Of a DNA stretch of 64,000 nucleotides, positions 43,344 to 52,793 are shown in pieces. The DNA is from Candidatus Gastranaerophilales bacterium. Its GTDB lineage: Bacteria; Cyanobacteriota; Vampirovibrionia; Gastranaerophilales; Gastranaerophilaceae. How positions within the stretch are numbered: the first letter of the stretch is position 1; each line of letters begins with the position of its first letter. The stretch covers positions 1 through 64,000 of the forward strand of contig CALUTL010000003.1 of assembly GCA_944323655.1 (NCBI GenBank). Reading direction: 5' to 3'. A program made the translations under genes and the position numbers. Below the pieces are notes generated by a model, which was not told the DNA's origin, made no database searches, and saw only the letters and a list, made by a program, of their open reading frames with translations.

Positions 43344-45216
43344 TATTTACCAAATCTCCTATGTAATTGTCATCATTGGCTCTTCTATTTACAATTTTGT
43401 ATCCAAGCCTTGAAGTCGGAACAATACAATTTGCGGCAACTTTACATTCGTATTCTGCCTGCCCTTCGCCGCGGCGGATTGCTATATCGGCAAGCTTTTC
43501 AAATAATGAGGCTATTTCTTTACGTTCATTCACGCTGTCCGCAAAATCTTCGTATGTTTTATCTTCAAATGCCTTGCATTTATTGTTTAAATAAAAATTG
43601 TACAAACCGTTCGCACCAGCATAATCACCTTTGGTATATTTTATATCGGCAAGAGTTTTATAGGCCTCTAAGTACGTTTTATTTTTGGGATCAAAACCTA
43701 CCATATCTATGTATCTTAAAACCTTCGATGCCTCTACTTCCGCACTCTCATAATTGTTGCTTTGTGCGTAACGCTGAGCACTATCCAACATAAGCTCAAT
43801 CATATATTTTAAATCAACTCCGTCTCCGCGAACTCGCTCATAAAACATCTGATTGTCTATATCACGCCTAATCGCAGAAAACATTGAATATGTACTTCCG
43901 CTCATTGATTTTACACTCGGTCGTCCGCTGTTTTCACAATCGCCTAACGGGTAAATTATTTCATTTGCTTCATTTCGTCTGAAAAAGTTCTCTAATTTAT
44001 AATCGACAAAATCACCTCTATCATATATCTTTTCCCGCCAAAGCTGATCCGAACTGAAAACTTCCCATACCGGATATAGTTTATCGGCAAATTGAAGCAT
44101 ATCTCTGTGCTCGCTTAAGGCTTCTTTAAATCTTTCTATTTCTTCTCTGTCTGCAACAGCCTCCTGCACGCTTAAGCCCACAAATTTTGAAATATCCCTT
44201 AAATCATCTGTATAAGGAAATTCCCCTATCGGATAATCGTTAGTTTCTCTGTCTACAAAACTGTAACCGACAATTTCTCTTTTTTCATTTCTTATAGGTG
44301 TAAGATTAAAAACACCCCTTGCGCCGTCTTTTACTGCCGTATCATAAGCTGAAAACATATGATCCGTAAATCCGTCACTCTTTTTAAGATTTACAACATC
44401 CGCATTTGAAAGTGTTAATAAATTAAAATCATACCAGCCGTTGTTCTTAATTTCATTTAACATTCCGTTAATCTTGCCGTCACGGTCATAACCGGTCGCA
44501 AGATAGTTTATAAGTTCAGGTGTACAACCTCTGTCTTCTGCCATCCACCTTAAACTTGCTTCATGCGGATGCGATGCGGGCACATATATTTTATGACAAT
44601 TTAATTTGTTTATCATTTCTATGATTCCCGCAGTATATTCTATTCCGTTATCGTCAGGATCCATGTACCTTAAGTATTTTTCATATTTTTCAGGGTTTTT
44701 TGCAATTACATCCAAAAATTCCAACAACTCTTTTTTATGACTCAATACATTATATGGCTTTAAATCTATATCTTTACCCATTATCTCCTTGTATTGAGCC
44801 TCAAGGTTCTGAAGCGGAACGTTTACATACAACGGCACCGCAACAAAATCGTCTTTTCCTACCATATCACTGTAATAAAGCTTCTTTAATTCATCCTCCA
44901 CGTTTTTCAAAGGTTTGTCAAATGATGAATATATGGGATCTTGGGTTTCAAAAGTATGAATTGTCATATTTTTTCCGCTGTCAATCGCTTTTGCAAAATG
45001 ATTCATATCTTTTGCATGGTTGCCGCCGTCTACCAAATAAACCGTTCTGCCCATAAAAAATACCGCCTTTGGCATTGTTTCTGCCTTCTGCGGCGACTTT
45101 ACAAAGGTATCTCGGTCTAAATTGCTGCTATTTGCTGTTACCGGATTACTTAAATAGTTGAATCTATTACTTATTCCTAACTTCTGCCACTGATATGATA
45201 TCGGATTTATTCTCAT
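43330..45216 (-). CDS. Hypothetical protein with NUDIX-like/TPR-like regions, 628 aa
   Basis: No family is assigned with confidence. The N-terminus (MRINPISYQWQKLGISNRF) is in the style of other orphan proteins here. Residues 50-330 have alternating strands and helices, including AVFFMGRTVYLVDGGNHAKD near 50 and MINKLNCHKIYVPASHPHEA near 200, as in a nucleotide- or sugar-binding enzyme. Residues 490-600 form TPR-like helices (YTKGDYAGANGLYNFYLNN). Coupled to the hydrolase gene downstream. Soluble, function unknown. Confidence 0.6.
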   Translation of the reverse strand: MRINPISYQWQKLGISNRFNYLSNPVTANSSNLDRDTFVKSPQKAETMPKAVFFMGRTVYLVDGGNHAKDMNHFAKAIDSGKNMTIHTFETQDPIYSSFDKPLKNVEDELKKLYYSDMVGKDDFVAVPLYVNVPLQNLEAQYKEIMGKDIDLKPYNVLSHKKELLEFLDVIAKNPEKYEKYLRYMDPDDNGIEYTAGIIEMINKLNCHKIYVPASHPHEASLRWMAEDRGCTPELINYLATGYDRDGKINGMLNEIKNNGWYDFNLLTLSNADVVNLKKSDGFTDHMFSAYDTAVKDGARGVFNLTPIRNEKREIVGYSFVDRETNDYPIGEFPYTDDLRDISKFVGLSVQEAVADREEIERFKEALSEHRDMLQFADKLYPVWEVFSSDQLWREKIYDRGDFVDYKLENFFRRNEANEIIYPLGDCENSGRPSVKSMSGSTYSMFSAIRRDIDNQMFYERVRGDGVDLKYMIELMLDSAQRYAQSNNYESAEVEASKVLRYIDMVGFDPKNKTYLEAYKTLADIKYTKGDYAGANGLYNFYLNNKCKAFEDKTYEDFADSVNERKEIASLFEKLADIAIRRGEGQAEYECKVAANCIVPTSRLGYKIVNRRANDDNYIGDLVNNEVK

Positions 45217-45327
45217 AAATTTCTGACTTTCATAATTACTTTAATACCCACTTATACCTAAACCTCAAAATAAAATATTTGCTAGTTAAAAGTCTATTTT
45301 TTATAAAAAATTTACAAAACATAACAA

Positions 45328-45352
45328 AACCTGCCTTATTACAAGGCAGGTT
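45328..45352 (-). terminator. Rho-independent terminator
   Basis: AACCTGCCTT (45328-45337) pairs with AAGGCAGGTT (45343-45352) around a five-base loop. It lies between the 98-residue gene and the 628-residue gene, both on the minus strand, and separates their transcription. Confidence 0.75.
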
Positions 45353-45373
45353 CTAATATAGTTTTTTTGGGGA

Positions 45374-45670
45374 TTATGCAATACCTATAGTATGCCCTAT
45401 ATTCATTGTACCATCAGAATTGTAACCTAAAATCATTTCAGAAAAATTATTTTGAAAAGGATTCAAACCGACAGAATTCATACTTGTTTTTGACAAATAA
45501 CTGTAACTTGAAGGATCCCAGTTTTGCTCATAGCCTCGAGTCGCCTGAGAAACTCCAGCAATTTGCGAGGTATCATAATAATTATTCGTTCCGACAGCGA
45601 CCTGCGCATCCCTTCCCAGATTAACTCTGTTTATAGGTGCAATACTGCCGTTATTGTAACCGCTTGTCAT
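45374..45670 (-). CDS. Small hypothetical protein, 98 aa
   Basis: The product is rich in N, S, G and Y with no signal peptide, membrane segment or known domain (AVGTNNYYDTSQIAGVSQAT in the middle). ATG follows AAAGGAT. It is flanked by a terminator downstream and a gene-free stretch upstream, so it stands alone. Composition recalls low-complexity surface or filament proteins, which is speculation. Confidence 0.6.
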   Translation of the reverse strand: MTSGYNNGSIAPINRVNLGRDAQVAVGTNNYYDTSQIAGVSQATRGYEQNWDPSSYSYLSKTSMNSVGLNPFQNNFSEMILGYNSDGTMNIGHTIGIA

Positions 45671-45879
45671 ATCCTTTATCCTTTTTTATACTCTTGTATA
45701 TATAAAGTATATACGATTTAAATAATTGCTTTTTTCTCGTGTTTTTGCTTCATAATTGTTTACAATTATTGCATGCCCATATTTTTGCATTTATAACACT
45801 ATGTTAAGTTTTGTAAAGTGTAAATTCTACACTATATTTGAATTTTAGCTTTTCTTTGAATTTACATTAAAACATCTTG

Positions 45880-45908
45880 TTGACATTTAAAAAGTTCTAT
45901 GCAATAAT
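45880..45908 (+). promoter_or_regulatory. Strong sigma-70-type promoter in a gene-free stretch
   Basis: TTGACA (45880-45885) and AATAAT (45903-45908) are 17 bases apart, in the 419-base gap between genes ending at 45670 and 46090 (both on the minus strand). No plus-strand gene follows, so it should drive a short non-coding transcript. Confidence 0.55.
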
Positions 45909-45914
45909 AAAGTC

Positions 45915-46057
45915 ATAAGATTTAAGTGTAGTCGAAACACTAAATATAAATAGATTCATTAACCCCAAAAAAAACATATAAACTCCTAAATAATAAACAC
46001 TAAAAGAGACCATTAGGATGCAGAAAACGACCCACTCAGTAATGAGTGGTTTTTTTT
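45915..46057 (+). ncRNA. Candidate small RNA, about 140 nt
   Basis: A predicted start near 45915 and a terminator hairpin (CCACTCA 46032-46038 with TGAGTGG 46043-46049, then eight T) define the unit. Inside is only a 15-codon frame from ATG 46018 that runs into the terminator. The body is AT-rich with no obvious tRNA, 6S or riboswitch hallmarks. It may be a regulatory RNA; tmRNA and signal-recognition-particle RNA are excluded by length and sequence. Confidence 0.4.
46030..46057. terminator. Rho-independent terminator
   Basis: A 7-bp stem (46032-46038 with 46043-46049), loop of four, followed by T8. On the minus strand it also lies 40 bases beyond the rsmG stop and could serve that operon. 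Confidence 0.8.
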
Positions 46058-46089
46058 ATGCTTAAGGCTGTTTTTGTTAATCCTTATGA

Positions 46090-46680
46090 CTAATATTTTT
46101 TCAAAACCACTAAATTCCGCACGTGATTTTCTTCCAGCGGAAGATTATATTCTATTATTTCCTCAACCTTCAAACCGCTTTTTTGCAAAATCGGCAAAGC
46201 TTCATTAATTTCCTCTTGGGCTTTTATTGATTTATATGCAACAAAATATCCGCCGCTTTGCAACAAGCAAGAGGCATAGCCTGCCAATATTTTCATTGAA
46301 GCGACAGCTCTTGAAGTTACTAATTCATATTTATCCGTTAATTTTTCGGCTCTTTCGCATATTGTATGGAGATTTTTCAAATTAAGAGCAGATTTAATAT
46401 TATCTATTGCGTTCAACTTTTTTCTTATGCTGTCCAGCGCATAAACTTCCAACTCCGGATAAGCAATTGCCGCAGGAACTGAGGGAAAACCACCGCCTGT
46501 ACCGATATCAAGAAGCTTTTTTCTTATGCCGTATTTATCGAAAAATTTCTCTATTGCCAAACTGTCAAAAATATGTTTTTCCCATAAAAACTTCTCATCA
46601 TTCTTGGAAATCAAGTTGACTTTTGAATTTTCTACCAAAAATGCCTCTATATATCCGCTAAAATCATTTTTGCTTAATTT
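46090..46680 (-). CDS. rsmG: RsmG (GidB) 16S rRNA m7G527 methyltransferase
   Basis: RsmG methylates N7 of G527 in 16S rRNA using SAM. The 196-residue product starts at ATG 46680 behind ACAGG. Landmarks: F-x-x-x-L-x-x-x-N-x-x-x-N-L-I-S near 20, HIFDSLAI, LLDIGTGGGFPSVPAAIAYP (SAM loop, near 60), LDSIRKKLNAI and VTSRAVASM. It overlaps the end of the upstream P-loop/TPR gene by 17 bases, so it is translationally coupled. Confidence 0.95.
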   Translation of the reverse strand, partial: KLSKNDFSGYIEAFLVENSKVNLISKNDEKFLWEKHIFDSLAIEKFFDKYGIRKKLLDIGTGGGFPSVPAAIAYPELEVYALDSIRKKLNAIDNIKSALNLKNLHTICERAEKLTDKYELVTSRAVASMKILAGYASCLLQSGGYFVAYKSIKAQEEINEALPILQKSGLKVEEIIEYNLPLEENHVRNLVVLKKY

Positions 46681-49078
46681 CATCGTTAAACCTGTTTTGA
46701 ATTTCATTAAACTTAATTTCACCAAGAACGGCTCTAACGTCTTCTATACGCTTATTTATTTTTGCCATATTCTTGTCGCCGATCTTTCCTTCTGCGGCAA
46801 GTCTGGCTATTAAGTACTTCTCCAATGCCAGTGATTGATTTTTAAGATATAAATTATAAAAATCGCCTAATGCCATTGATGATGAAACTTTATACAAAGG
46901 CTCATTCAGCTTTTCAGCAGTGTTATAGGCTTTTTCATAATATAAAAGAGCTTTTTCCTGATTTTTTCTTCTTGTTAAGGAAGCAAGTTTCATTGAAGAA
47001 TGATATATTCCGCTGTCATTTCCGCTCTTTTCATCAAGTTCAATACTTAACTCATAGAATTTTTCAGCTGAATCTTTTGCGTCAGAATCCTCGTAAATAG
47101 CCGCTAAATTTGTATAAGCACCTGATGCGTAAGGATTTTTATCTTCCGCCAATTCAACGCAATTTTTGTAACACATTACAGCCTGCTTAACTTCTCCTGT
47201 TTCATCACTGAGTATACCGAGTTTATAATAAAGCTCGGCAAGCAAAACTTCATCATCTGCGTTTTCTATAAACTTAAGCCCATTTTTCAAATAATCGTAA
47301 GCTGCTTGGGGATCTTCATCCGAAATATCCGCAAACTTTATATACGATTTTATGTATACATCAACCGGCAGATTGTCTTCTGAAACCAGTTCCGTCAAAA
47401 CAGTTTTCGCTTTATCCCGCTTGAACATTTGATAATAAACATTTGCAATCGCAAGTTTTATATCCGCAGCTTTCAGGATATCGGCACCGGTTTGATAAAT
47501 TTTTAGGGCATCTTCATAATATTTTAAAGCATTAAACCAATCTGACAGCTTTTCGTAAGCCGCACCAAGCCGAGTATAAACTACCGGTAAAAATTTCACG
47601 TAATTTTGATCGTTTTTCATCATCAAAATTCGCTGATAAATCATCACAACACGTTTAAAATTGAACTTATTTTCCTGCTGGTATGCCAAATTTACAAGCT
47701 CTACCAGCGACATGTGGTTTTCTTTTTCTATCTGCTTAATTTGTTCGTCCGTAAAGGTTATAAACTCATTGATAGATTCCGCAATACCATTCATAATACT
47801 TGCTTCAGATTCTTCACTTTCAAATATGAAGCTTATATTTTTAATATCCTGTTTTTCCTCAGGTTCAACCGGCGGAATTTCTTGCGGTTGATCAATTCTC
47901 AACCCGTTTTCAATAACATATTTAGGTTTCACAACCGGCTTTTTAGGTAAAAATGTTGAATGATACTCAATTTCCGAACGCATTGTTGCTCGTGATATCA
48001 GCAAAGCTCTTTCCATAGGCTTCAACGGAAGTTGAGTATTATATAAATCAACACAGCTTTTATGAATTTTTACGGCAACGTTTGCAGGTATTGAATTCTC
48101 CGCTATAACTTTGTAATAATCCTTCAAGTAAATCGAATTCTCATCAACAGATAAAATCATAGTTTCGATAAAAATTCTGATTTTAAACTCATCATAAAGC
48201 TGAAGCATCCGTAAAAGATTTATATTCACAGGATGCCTTATTATCGTAAGAAATCTGAAAAGATGTCCGCTTACAGGATCTATCAGAGCAAGAGCTTCCC
48301 TCAAAATAAAGTCGTTGTATGAAAGAAAGCTTTTACTGTACCCATCCAAGAATTCATACATACTTAACCCTCTTATCTGAATAATTTTCAGAGCAAGAGA
48401 AACATACAAAAAATATCCCCTTGTATGCTTGTATAATTCATCGGAAACAGGGCCGATAGTTTTTATATCATAGAGCTTAAGATATTTTTCAAAAATAGGC
48501 TTATCCAAAGCTCCGACCATAATTTTTGAATAATTAAACTTCTTTTCAAAATCCTTTAAATCAAAAGTTCTTCCTGCGATTATAACTTTAACTTTATCTG
48601 TATGCGAAAGATGCTTTAAAAAATCAAGGATTTCAGTTTTGTTATTCTTAAGCACCTGCTCAAAAGCGTCAATAATAACAACAATCGGAGCAGAAACCGA
48701 GATAAAATATGAATTTATTTTCTGCGCAAAATTATCGGAACGAATTTTGGGTTCTCTGATAATATTTTGGGCTTCAAGCACTTTAAATTTTTCAAAAAAT
48801 GAAAGAAGCAAATCTTCAAGGTTAGTTGTTTCGTAGCAATTATATTTAAGAACAATGGTTTCCGGTTTCAAAAAAGTTGTAAAATAATCAATAACGGAAG
48901 ACTTGCCTGTTCCCATAAAGCCGCTAACAAGAAGCAGGAATTTATCATACATAAAAAATTCATGCATTTTCAAAAACTGGTTATTATTATTTTCAGCCAG
49001 AATATGAGTAACAGGGTCCGCATCGGATTTCAAAAAAGTTTTTCTGTCGGTTATATCGTCTATAAATTTATATTTCAT
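46664..49078 (-). CDS. P-loop ATPase (STAND/AAA-like) with C-terminal TPR repeats
   Basis: The 804-residue product has Walker A GFMGTGKSS (53-61), Walker B APIVVIIDAFEQV (131-141) and a sensor-like VKVIIAGRTFDL near 168. Helical winged-helix-like sequence follows, then from about 470 to 780 roughly eight TPR units (AYEKLSDWFNALKYYEDALK, then GEVKQAVMCYKNCVELAEDK). This is the layout of STAND signalling ATPases, where TPRs sense a ligand. The housekeeping neighbour rsmG is translationally coupled. Role unknown. Confidence 0.8.
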   Translation of the reverse strand: MKYKFIDDITDRKTFLKSDADPVTHILAENNNNQFLKMHEFFMYDKFLLLVSGFMGTGKSSVIDYFTTFLKPETIVLKYNCYETTNLEDLLLSFFEKFKVLEAQNIIREPKIRSDNFAQKINSYFISVSAPIVVIIDAFEQVLKNNKTEILDFLKHLSHTDKVKVIIAGRTFDLKDFEKKFNYSKIMVGALDKPIFEKYLKLYDIKTIGPVSDELYKHTRGYFLYVSLALKIIQIRGLSMYEFLDGYSKSFLSYNDFILREALALIDPVSGHLFRFLTIIRHPVNINLLRMLQLYDEFKIRIFIETMILSVDENSIYLKDYYKVIAENSIPANVAVKIHKSCVDLYNTQLPLKPMERALLISRATMRSEIEYHSTFLPKKPVVKPKYVIENGLRIDQPQEIPPVEPEEKQDIKNISFIFESEESEASIMNGIAESINEFITFTDEQIKQIEKENHMSLVELVNLAYQQENKFNFKRVVMIYQRILMMKNDQNYVKFLPVVYTRLGAAYEKLSDWFNALKYYEDALKIYQTGADILKAADIKLAIANVYYQMFKRDKAKTVLTELVSEDNLPVDVYIKSYIKFADISDEDPQAAYDYLKNGLKFIENADDEVLLAELYYKLGILSDETGEVKQAVMCYKNCVELAEDKNPYASGAYTNLAAIYEDSDAKDSAEKFYELSIELDEKSGNDSGIYHSSMKLASLTRRKNQEKALLYYEKAYNTAEKLNEPLYKVSSSMALGDFYNLYLKNQSLALEKYLIARLAAEGKIGDKNMAKINKRIEDVRAVLGEIKFNEIQNRFNDEIKQK

Positions 49079-49181
49079 AAAATAATATTAAAATATATCG
49101 GGATTTTTTGCAAATTTATTTTACGGAATTGCACAAAATATTTTTTATAGTACAATGTAATCAAGAACTTAGGGGAAGAAT

Positions 49182-49286
49182 ATGGAATTTTTCAGAAAAC
49201 ACCAGAAAGTAATAATCGGCGTTATAGCAGTAACTTTTATCGCTTGGACGGTAGGTTTAATGATGCTGCCACTGTTATTCAAATAG
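49182..49286 (+). CDS. 34-residue single-pass membrane peptide
   Basis: ATG 49182 lies five bases after AGGGGA. The peptide is MEFFRKHQKVI then a 20-residue membrane helix (IGVIAVTFIAWTVGLMMLPL) and ends LFK. It stops eight bases before the M23 peptidase gene, so it opens the envelope operon. The sequence recalls the N-terminal anchor of PpiD/SurA-type proteins, which may be convergence. It could be a regulator or stabiliser of an envelope complex. Confidence 0.65.
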   Translation: MEFFRKHQKVIIGVIAVTFIAWTVGLMMLPLLFK

Positions 49287-49294
49287 GGAAATAA

Positions 49295-50419
49295 ATGAAT
49301 TTAAATAAAAAAATAAAAAATTTATTTATAGCTTTATTGGCTGTGTTGATTTGTCTTTTGACCGTAACACCCCAAACTTCTTATGCAACAACGCTGGATC
49401 AAAAAAAGAAACAAACACGAGAAAAGATTAAGCGAATACAGCTTTTAGAAGGGTTGGAAAAAAACAAGTTATACAAAAACCAGCAAAAGCTGGAGACAAC
49501 GCATTCTAACTTGGCATCAACAAAAGCGCAGTACAGTGAAATTGAGAATCGCTTAACAAGAATGCAAATAGAGCTTTCAAAAGCACAAACGGATTTTAAT
49601 AATGTTGATGCACAGTTAAAGAACAGAATCCGTCAGGTATTTAAGAACCAAAGACTCGGAATGTTTGAGCTTATTTTATCGGCAAAAGATTTAAATGCAC
49701 TTTTAGATGTTATTTATTTTGAGAGGATAATAATCAAGCGTGATTACAACAAAATGGTTGAGCTAAAAGACAAGTCGTTAAAGCTTGCAAAAATGAAGAA
49801 AGACGTAGAAGCACAAAAACAAGCGCTTGCAGCCACCATTAACGAAATGAATTATCAGCAGCAAAGCATAAAACGTGCAATAGCGCAGAATCAGAGCATG
49901 ATAAACAAGCTTAAAACGGATAAAGCATACTACCAAAAAGCTGAGCGAGAGCTTGAAAGACAATCTGAAAGTCTTCAAAAGATGATAAGCAAAGGCTATA
50001 ACAATTCAACGGTAAAAACGAGTTCAGCAGGCTTTATGAAGCCGATAGCCGGCAGAATAACATCACCGTTTGGCTGGAGAACACATCCGATATTTAACAG
50101 CCGAACCTTCCACTCCGGAGTAGACATAGGAGGCCCGAATTACGGAAGCATAAGAGCCTCAAACAGCGGGAAAGTAATATATTCAGGCTGGTACGGCGGA
50201 TACGGGAAAGTCGTAATTATAGACCACGGAATTGTAAACGGAAATCCAATGACAACATTATATGCGCACATGTCAACAATCAAAGTAAATAACGGACAAT
50301 CCGTGCAAAAAGGGCAGGTCATAGGTCTTGAGGGTACAACGGGTTATTCAACAGGGCCTCATTGCCACTTTGAAGTCAGAATTAACGGAAAACCGAACAA
50401 TCCGTTGAATTATATATAA
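49295..50419 (+). CDS. M23 peptidase with coiled coil (EnvC/NlpD-like)
   Basis: The 374-residue product has a signal peptide (LFIALLAVLICLLTVTPQTS then YAT), a coiled coil to about 230 and a C-terminal peptidase M23 domain: GRITSPFGWRTHPIFNSRTF, HSGVDIG (H-x-x-x-D), DHG, MTTLYAHMS and PHCHFEVR (H-x-H). Zinc ligands are all present, so it is likely an active murein endopeptidase, unlike catalytically dead EnvC activators. Co-transcribed with LptD-like and lipid A genes. Confidence 0.9.
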   Translation: MNLNKKIKNLFIALLAVLICLLTVTPQTSYATTLDQKKKQTREKIKRIQLLEGLEKNKLYKNQQKLETTHSNLASTKAQYSEIENRLTRMQIELSKAQTDFNNVDAQLKNRIRQVFKNQRLGMFELILSAKDLNALLDVIYFERIIIKRDYNKMVELKDKSLKLAKMKKDVEAQKQALAATINEMNYQQQSIKRAIAQNQSMINKLKTDKAYYQKAERELERQSESLQKMISKGYNNSTVKTSSAGFMKPIAGRITSPFGWRTHPIFNSRTFHSGVDIGGPNYGSIRASNSGKVIYSGWYGGYGKVVIIDHGIVNGNPMTTLYAHMSTIKVNNGQSVQKGQVIGLEGTTGYSTGPHCHFEVRINGKPNNPLNYI

Positions 50420-50441
50420 ATAAGAAAAGGGATACCTTATT

Positions 50442-52793
50442 TTGAAGAAAAAACTACTTATAATTCTAATATCATTAATGATACCGAATATGGCAATGGC
50501 ATACGGAGACATATACACCGATCCTGCTGTCGAGCAAACTCCGGAACAAAAAGAGCTTGAAAACATCCAACAATTCTTTTTTGAAACCCCGATTAATTAC
50601 GTAGATGTAGATAAAAAGACAAAATATCATGATTTCGACCCAGGGCTTGCCGAATTTGGAGGAGAAACAATCAAAGGCCGCGGAACTCCATTATTCAAGC
50701 AGGTTCGCATAAGAATCCAAAATTATTACCGCACAAAAGCACACGAGGAAATGCTTGAGCAAAAACGGCTTGAGGCGGAATTTTTAAAGAAATTAGAAGA
50801 AGAAAATTACACAAGCGAAGATGTTTTAGAGGAAATGCAAGCTGAAAATCTTCAAAATTTTCTTGACCAAATGGATAAAGAAAAAAAAGTAAATAACAAG
50901 CAAAAGAAAAAGAAGATTTCGATATTTAAAAAAGATTCAGATAAAAAGGAAGAATCTGACTCAAAAGTGCAAAACTCCTCCGAAGAATCCTCGGAACAAT
51001 CCATAACCTCAGAGGATGAAACATCGGACGAAAATACAACAAAAATTAAAGGTGGAGTAAAACAGGTTGAAGCAGAACGAGAAGCAGTACTTGATTGTGA
51101 GATAGTTAACTACTTAGATGAAGAAGTGGAGGCCTTGGGCAGACCGGTTTTAAACTTTCCGACACAAGGCGTCAAAATAGTAGCCGATAGAATTACTTAC
51201 AATACTTCAACAAATATTTTAAAAGCCTTTGACAACGTAGAAGTGACAAAAGACGGACACGTAATGTATGGAGACTTTTTCCAGATTAATATAAACGAAG
51301 AAAATGCACTTATAACAAATCTAAAAACCGAAGAAATGAACATGACGGTATATGCCCAAAAAGCGAATGCCTCCGATGAATTAATAGTATTAGAAAACGG
51401 TAAAATAGCTTCAGAGCGTTCCTATATATTAAAATTACAAACCAGACGCTTGAAAATACGTACAAGTCAAATGATAATTCCAGAAGCGGCACAATCACAT
51501 TTTGAGGATATAGTAGGGCACACAAAAGTAAAAGTAGTAGCAAAGAATATAAAAGTTAATGCAAAAGACAACCACGAAACAATTACCGTGCAAGACGGTA
51601 ATATACAATTTGGAGATTCAAAAATATTCAATTTTAAAAGGTTCACAGCCCATACAAACAAAGAGCACAATTTTGCAGAGACAAATCTTCCTGAATTTGG
51701 AAGTCGTTCAAAATTAGGTATGTTTGTAGGTCCCGGAGTTGTATTTGATACTCCCTTCGGTTCAACACTAAAAATTATGCCGTTATTAAACTACAAAGAC
51801 GAACTGGGATATGGCGGGGGGTTAAGATATACCAGCGCAACAAACAGAACCGATTTGATGTACGGAAGCGCCAAAGACATATTCGTATTACGAGGCAGAC
51901 AGTCCTTAGATGATCATTTTATGTTGCAATACGGTATAAATTCCTACTTAAGTGATTGGTGGATGGGCAGCAGATTTGCCAAACACATGGTAGAAGCTGT
52001 CTATATGGACGGAACAAGATATCCAAACTTTTTAGGCGATGGGAAGCATCTTACCTTCAAACACAGAGGCTCTTTTGGTTATATGAAAGATAGTGATTTA
52101 AATAATCACGGAGAAAGTATTCCTTCCAACCAAATAGGAACAACCCGATTAAAATATATGGCGCAAATATCGCAATCCTTATACTCATATCACAATAACG
52201 AAAAGCGTTTACATTTAGATGCCGGTATAATGCTGCAAGGATCAGCAGCATTATATGGAACCGGAGATACCCAATTTGTAGGCAGAGTAGGGCCATATCT
52301 TCATACCCAGTACAAATATTGGATGCAAGATATCGGGTATTTTCAATCTACATTTGATGATCACACACCGATTCCGAGATTTGACTTATATCGATACGGC
52401 AAATCGAGTGTTTATTTAAGAGAAGCATTAAGGGTGAACAAATACTTAACAGTAGCATACGGGGCGACTATAAACGTATCCGGAGATGCGCCCAACCACA
52501 GTGATTTACAGGAAAATGCGTTTATAATATCAGTAGGTCCAGATGATTTTAAAATAAATTTCGGATACGATTTTTATAGAGAACAGACCTATTTTTCAAT
52601 CAATTTAGCATTAGATACAAAGGGTTCATCAGTTGAATTTGACCGAATGGAAATCCGACATCCTGAGAACTTAAGCAAATCACCAAAATACGTAGAGCCG
52701 GTAGTATTTCCTGAAGACCGGCCGCAGAAACCTGTTAAGCGTAAATTTGCGCAAGTAATAAACATAGAAGATCCTAATAGAGAACAATTATAA
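50442..52793 (+). CDS. LptD/OstA-like LPS-assembly outer-membrane protein
   Basis: The 783-residue product starts at TTG, needed to keep the signal peptide (MKKKLLIILISLMIPNMAMA). A charged low-complexity region (130-210) precedes an OstA-like jellyroll (VKIVADRITYNTSTNILKAF near 250, then VEVTKDGHVMYGDFF). A beta-barrel-like half follows (YGGGLRYTSA, YLSDWWMGSRFAKH). It should insert LPS into the outer membrane as LptD does. The large acidic insert between signal and OstA domain is unusual. The next gene overlaps its stop (TAATG). Confidence 0.75.
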   Translation: MKKKLLIILISLMIPNMAMAYGDIYTDPAVEQTPEQKELENIQQFFFETPINYVDVDKKTKYHDFDPGLAEFGGETIKGRGTPLFKQVRIRIQNYYRTKAHEEMLEQKRLEAEFLKKLEEENYTSEDVLEEMQAENLQNFLDQMDKEKKVNNKQKKKKISIFKKDSDKKEESDSKVQNSSEESSEQSITSEDETSDENTTKIKGGVKQVEAEREAVLDCEIVNYLDEEVEALGRPVLNFPTQGVKIVADRITYNTSTNILKAFDNVEVTKDGHVMYGDFFQININEENALITNLKTEEMNMTVYAQKANASDELIVLENGKIASERSYILKLQTRRLKIRTSQMIIPEAAQSHFEDIVGHTKVKVVAKNIKVNAKDNHETITVQDGNIQFGDSKIFNFKRFTAHTNKEHNFAETNLPEFGSRSKLGMFVGPGVVFDTPFGSTLKIMPLLNYKDELGYGGGLRYTSATNRTDLMYGSAKDIFVLRGRQSLDDHFMLQYGINSYLSDWWMGSRFAKHMVEAVYMDGTRYPNFLGDGKHLTFKHRGSFGYMKDSDLNNHGESIPSNQIGTTRLKYMAQISQSLYSYHNNEKRLHLDAGIMLQGSAALYGTGDTQFVGRVGPYLHTQYKYWMQDIGYFQSTFDDHTPIPRFDLYRYGKSSVYLREALRVNKYLTVAYGATINVSGDAPNHSDLQENAFIISVGPDDFKINFGYDFYREQTYFSINLALDTKGSSVEFDRMEIRHPENLSKSPKYVEPVVFPEDRPQKPVKRKFAQVINIEDPNREQL

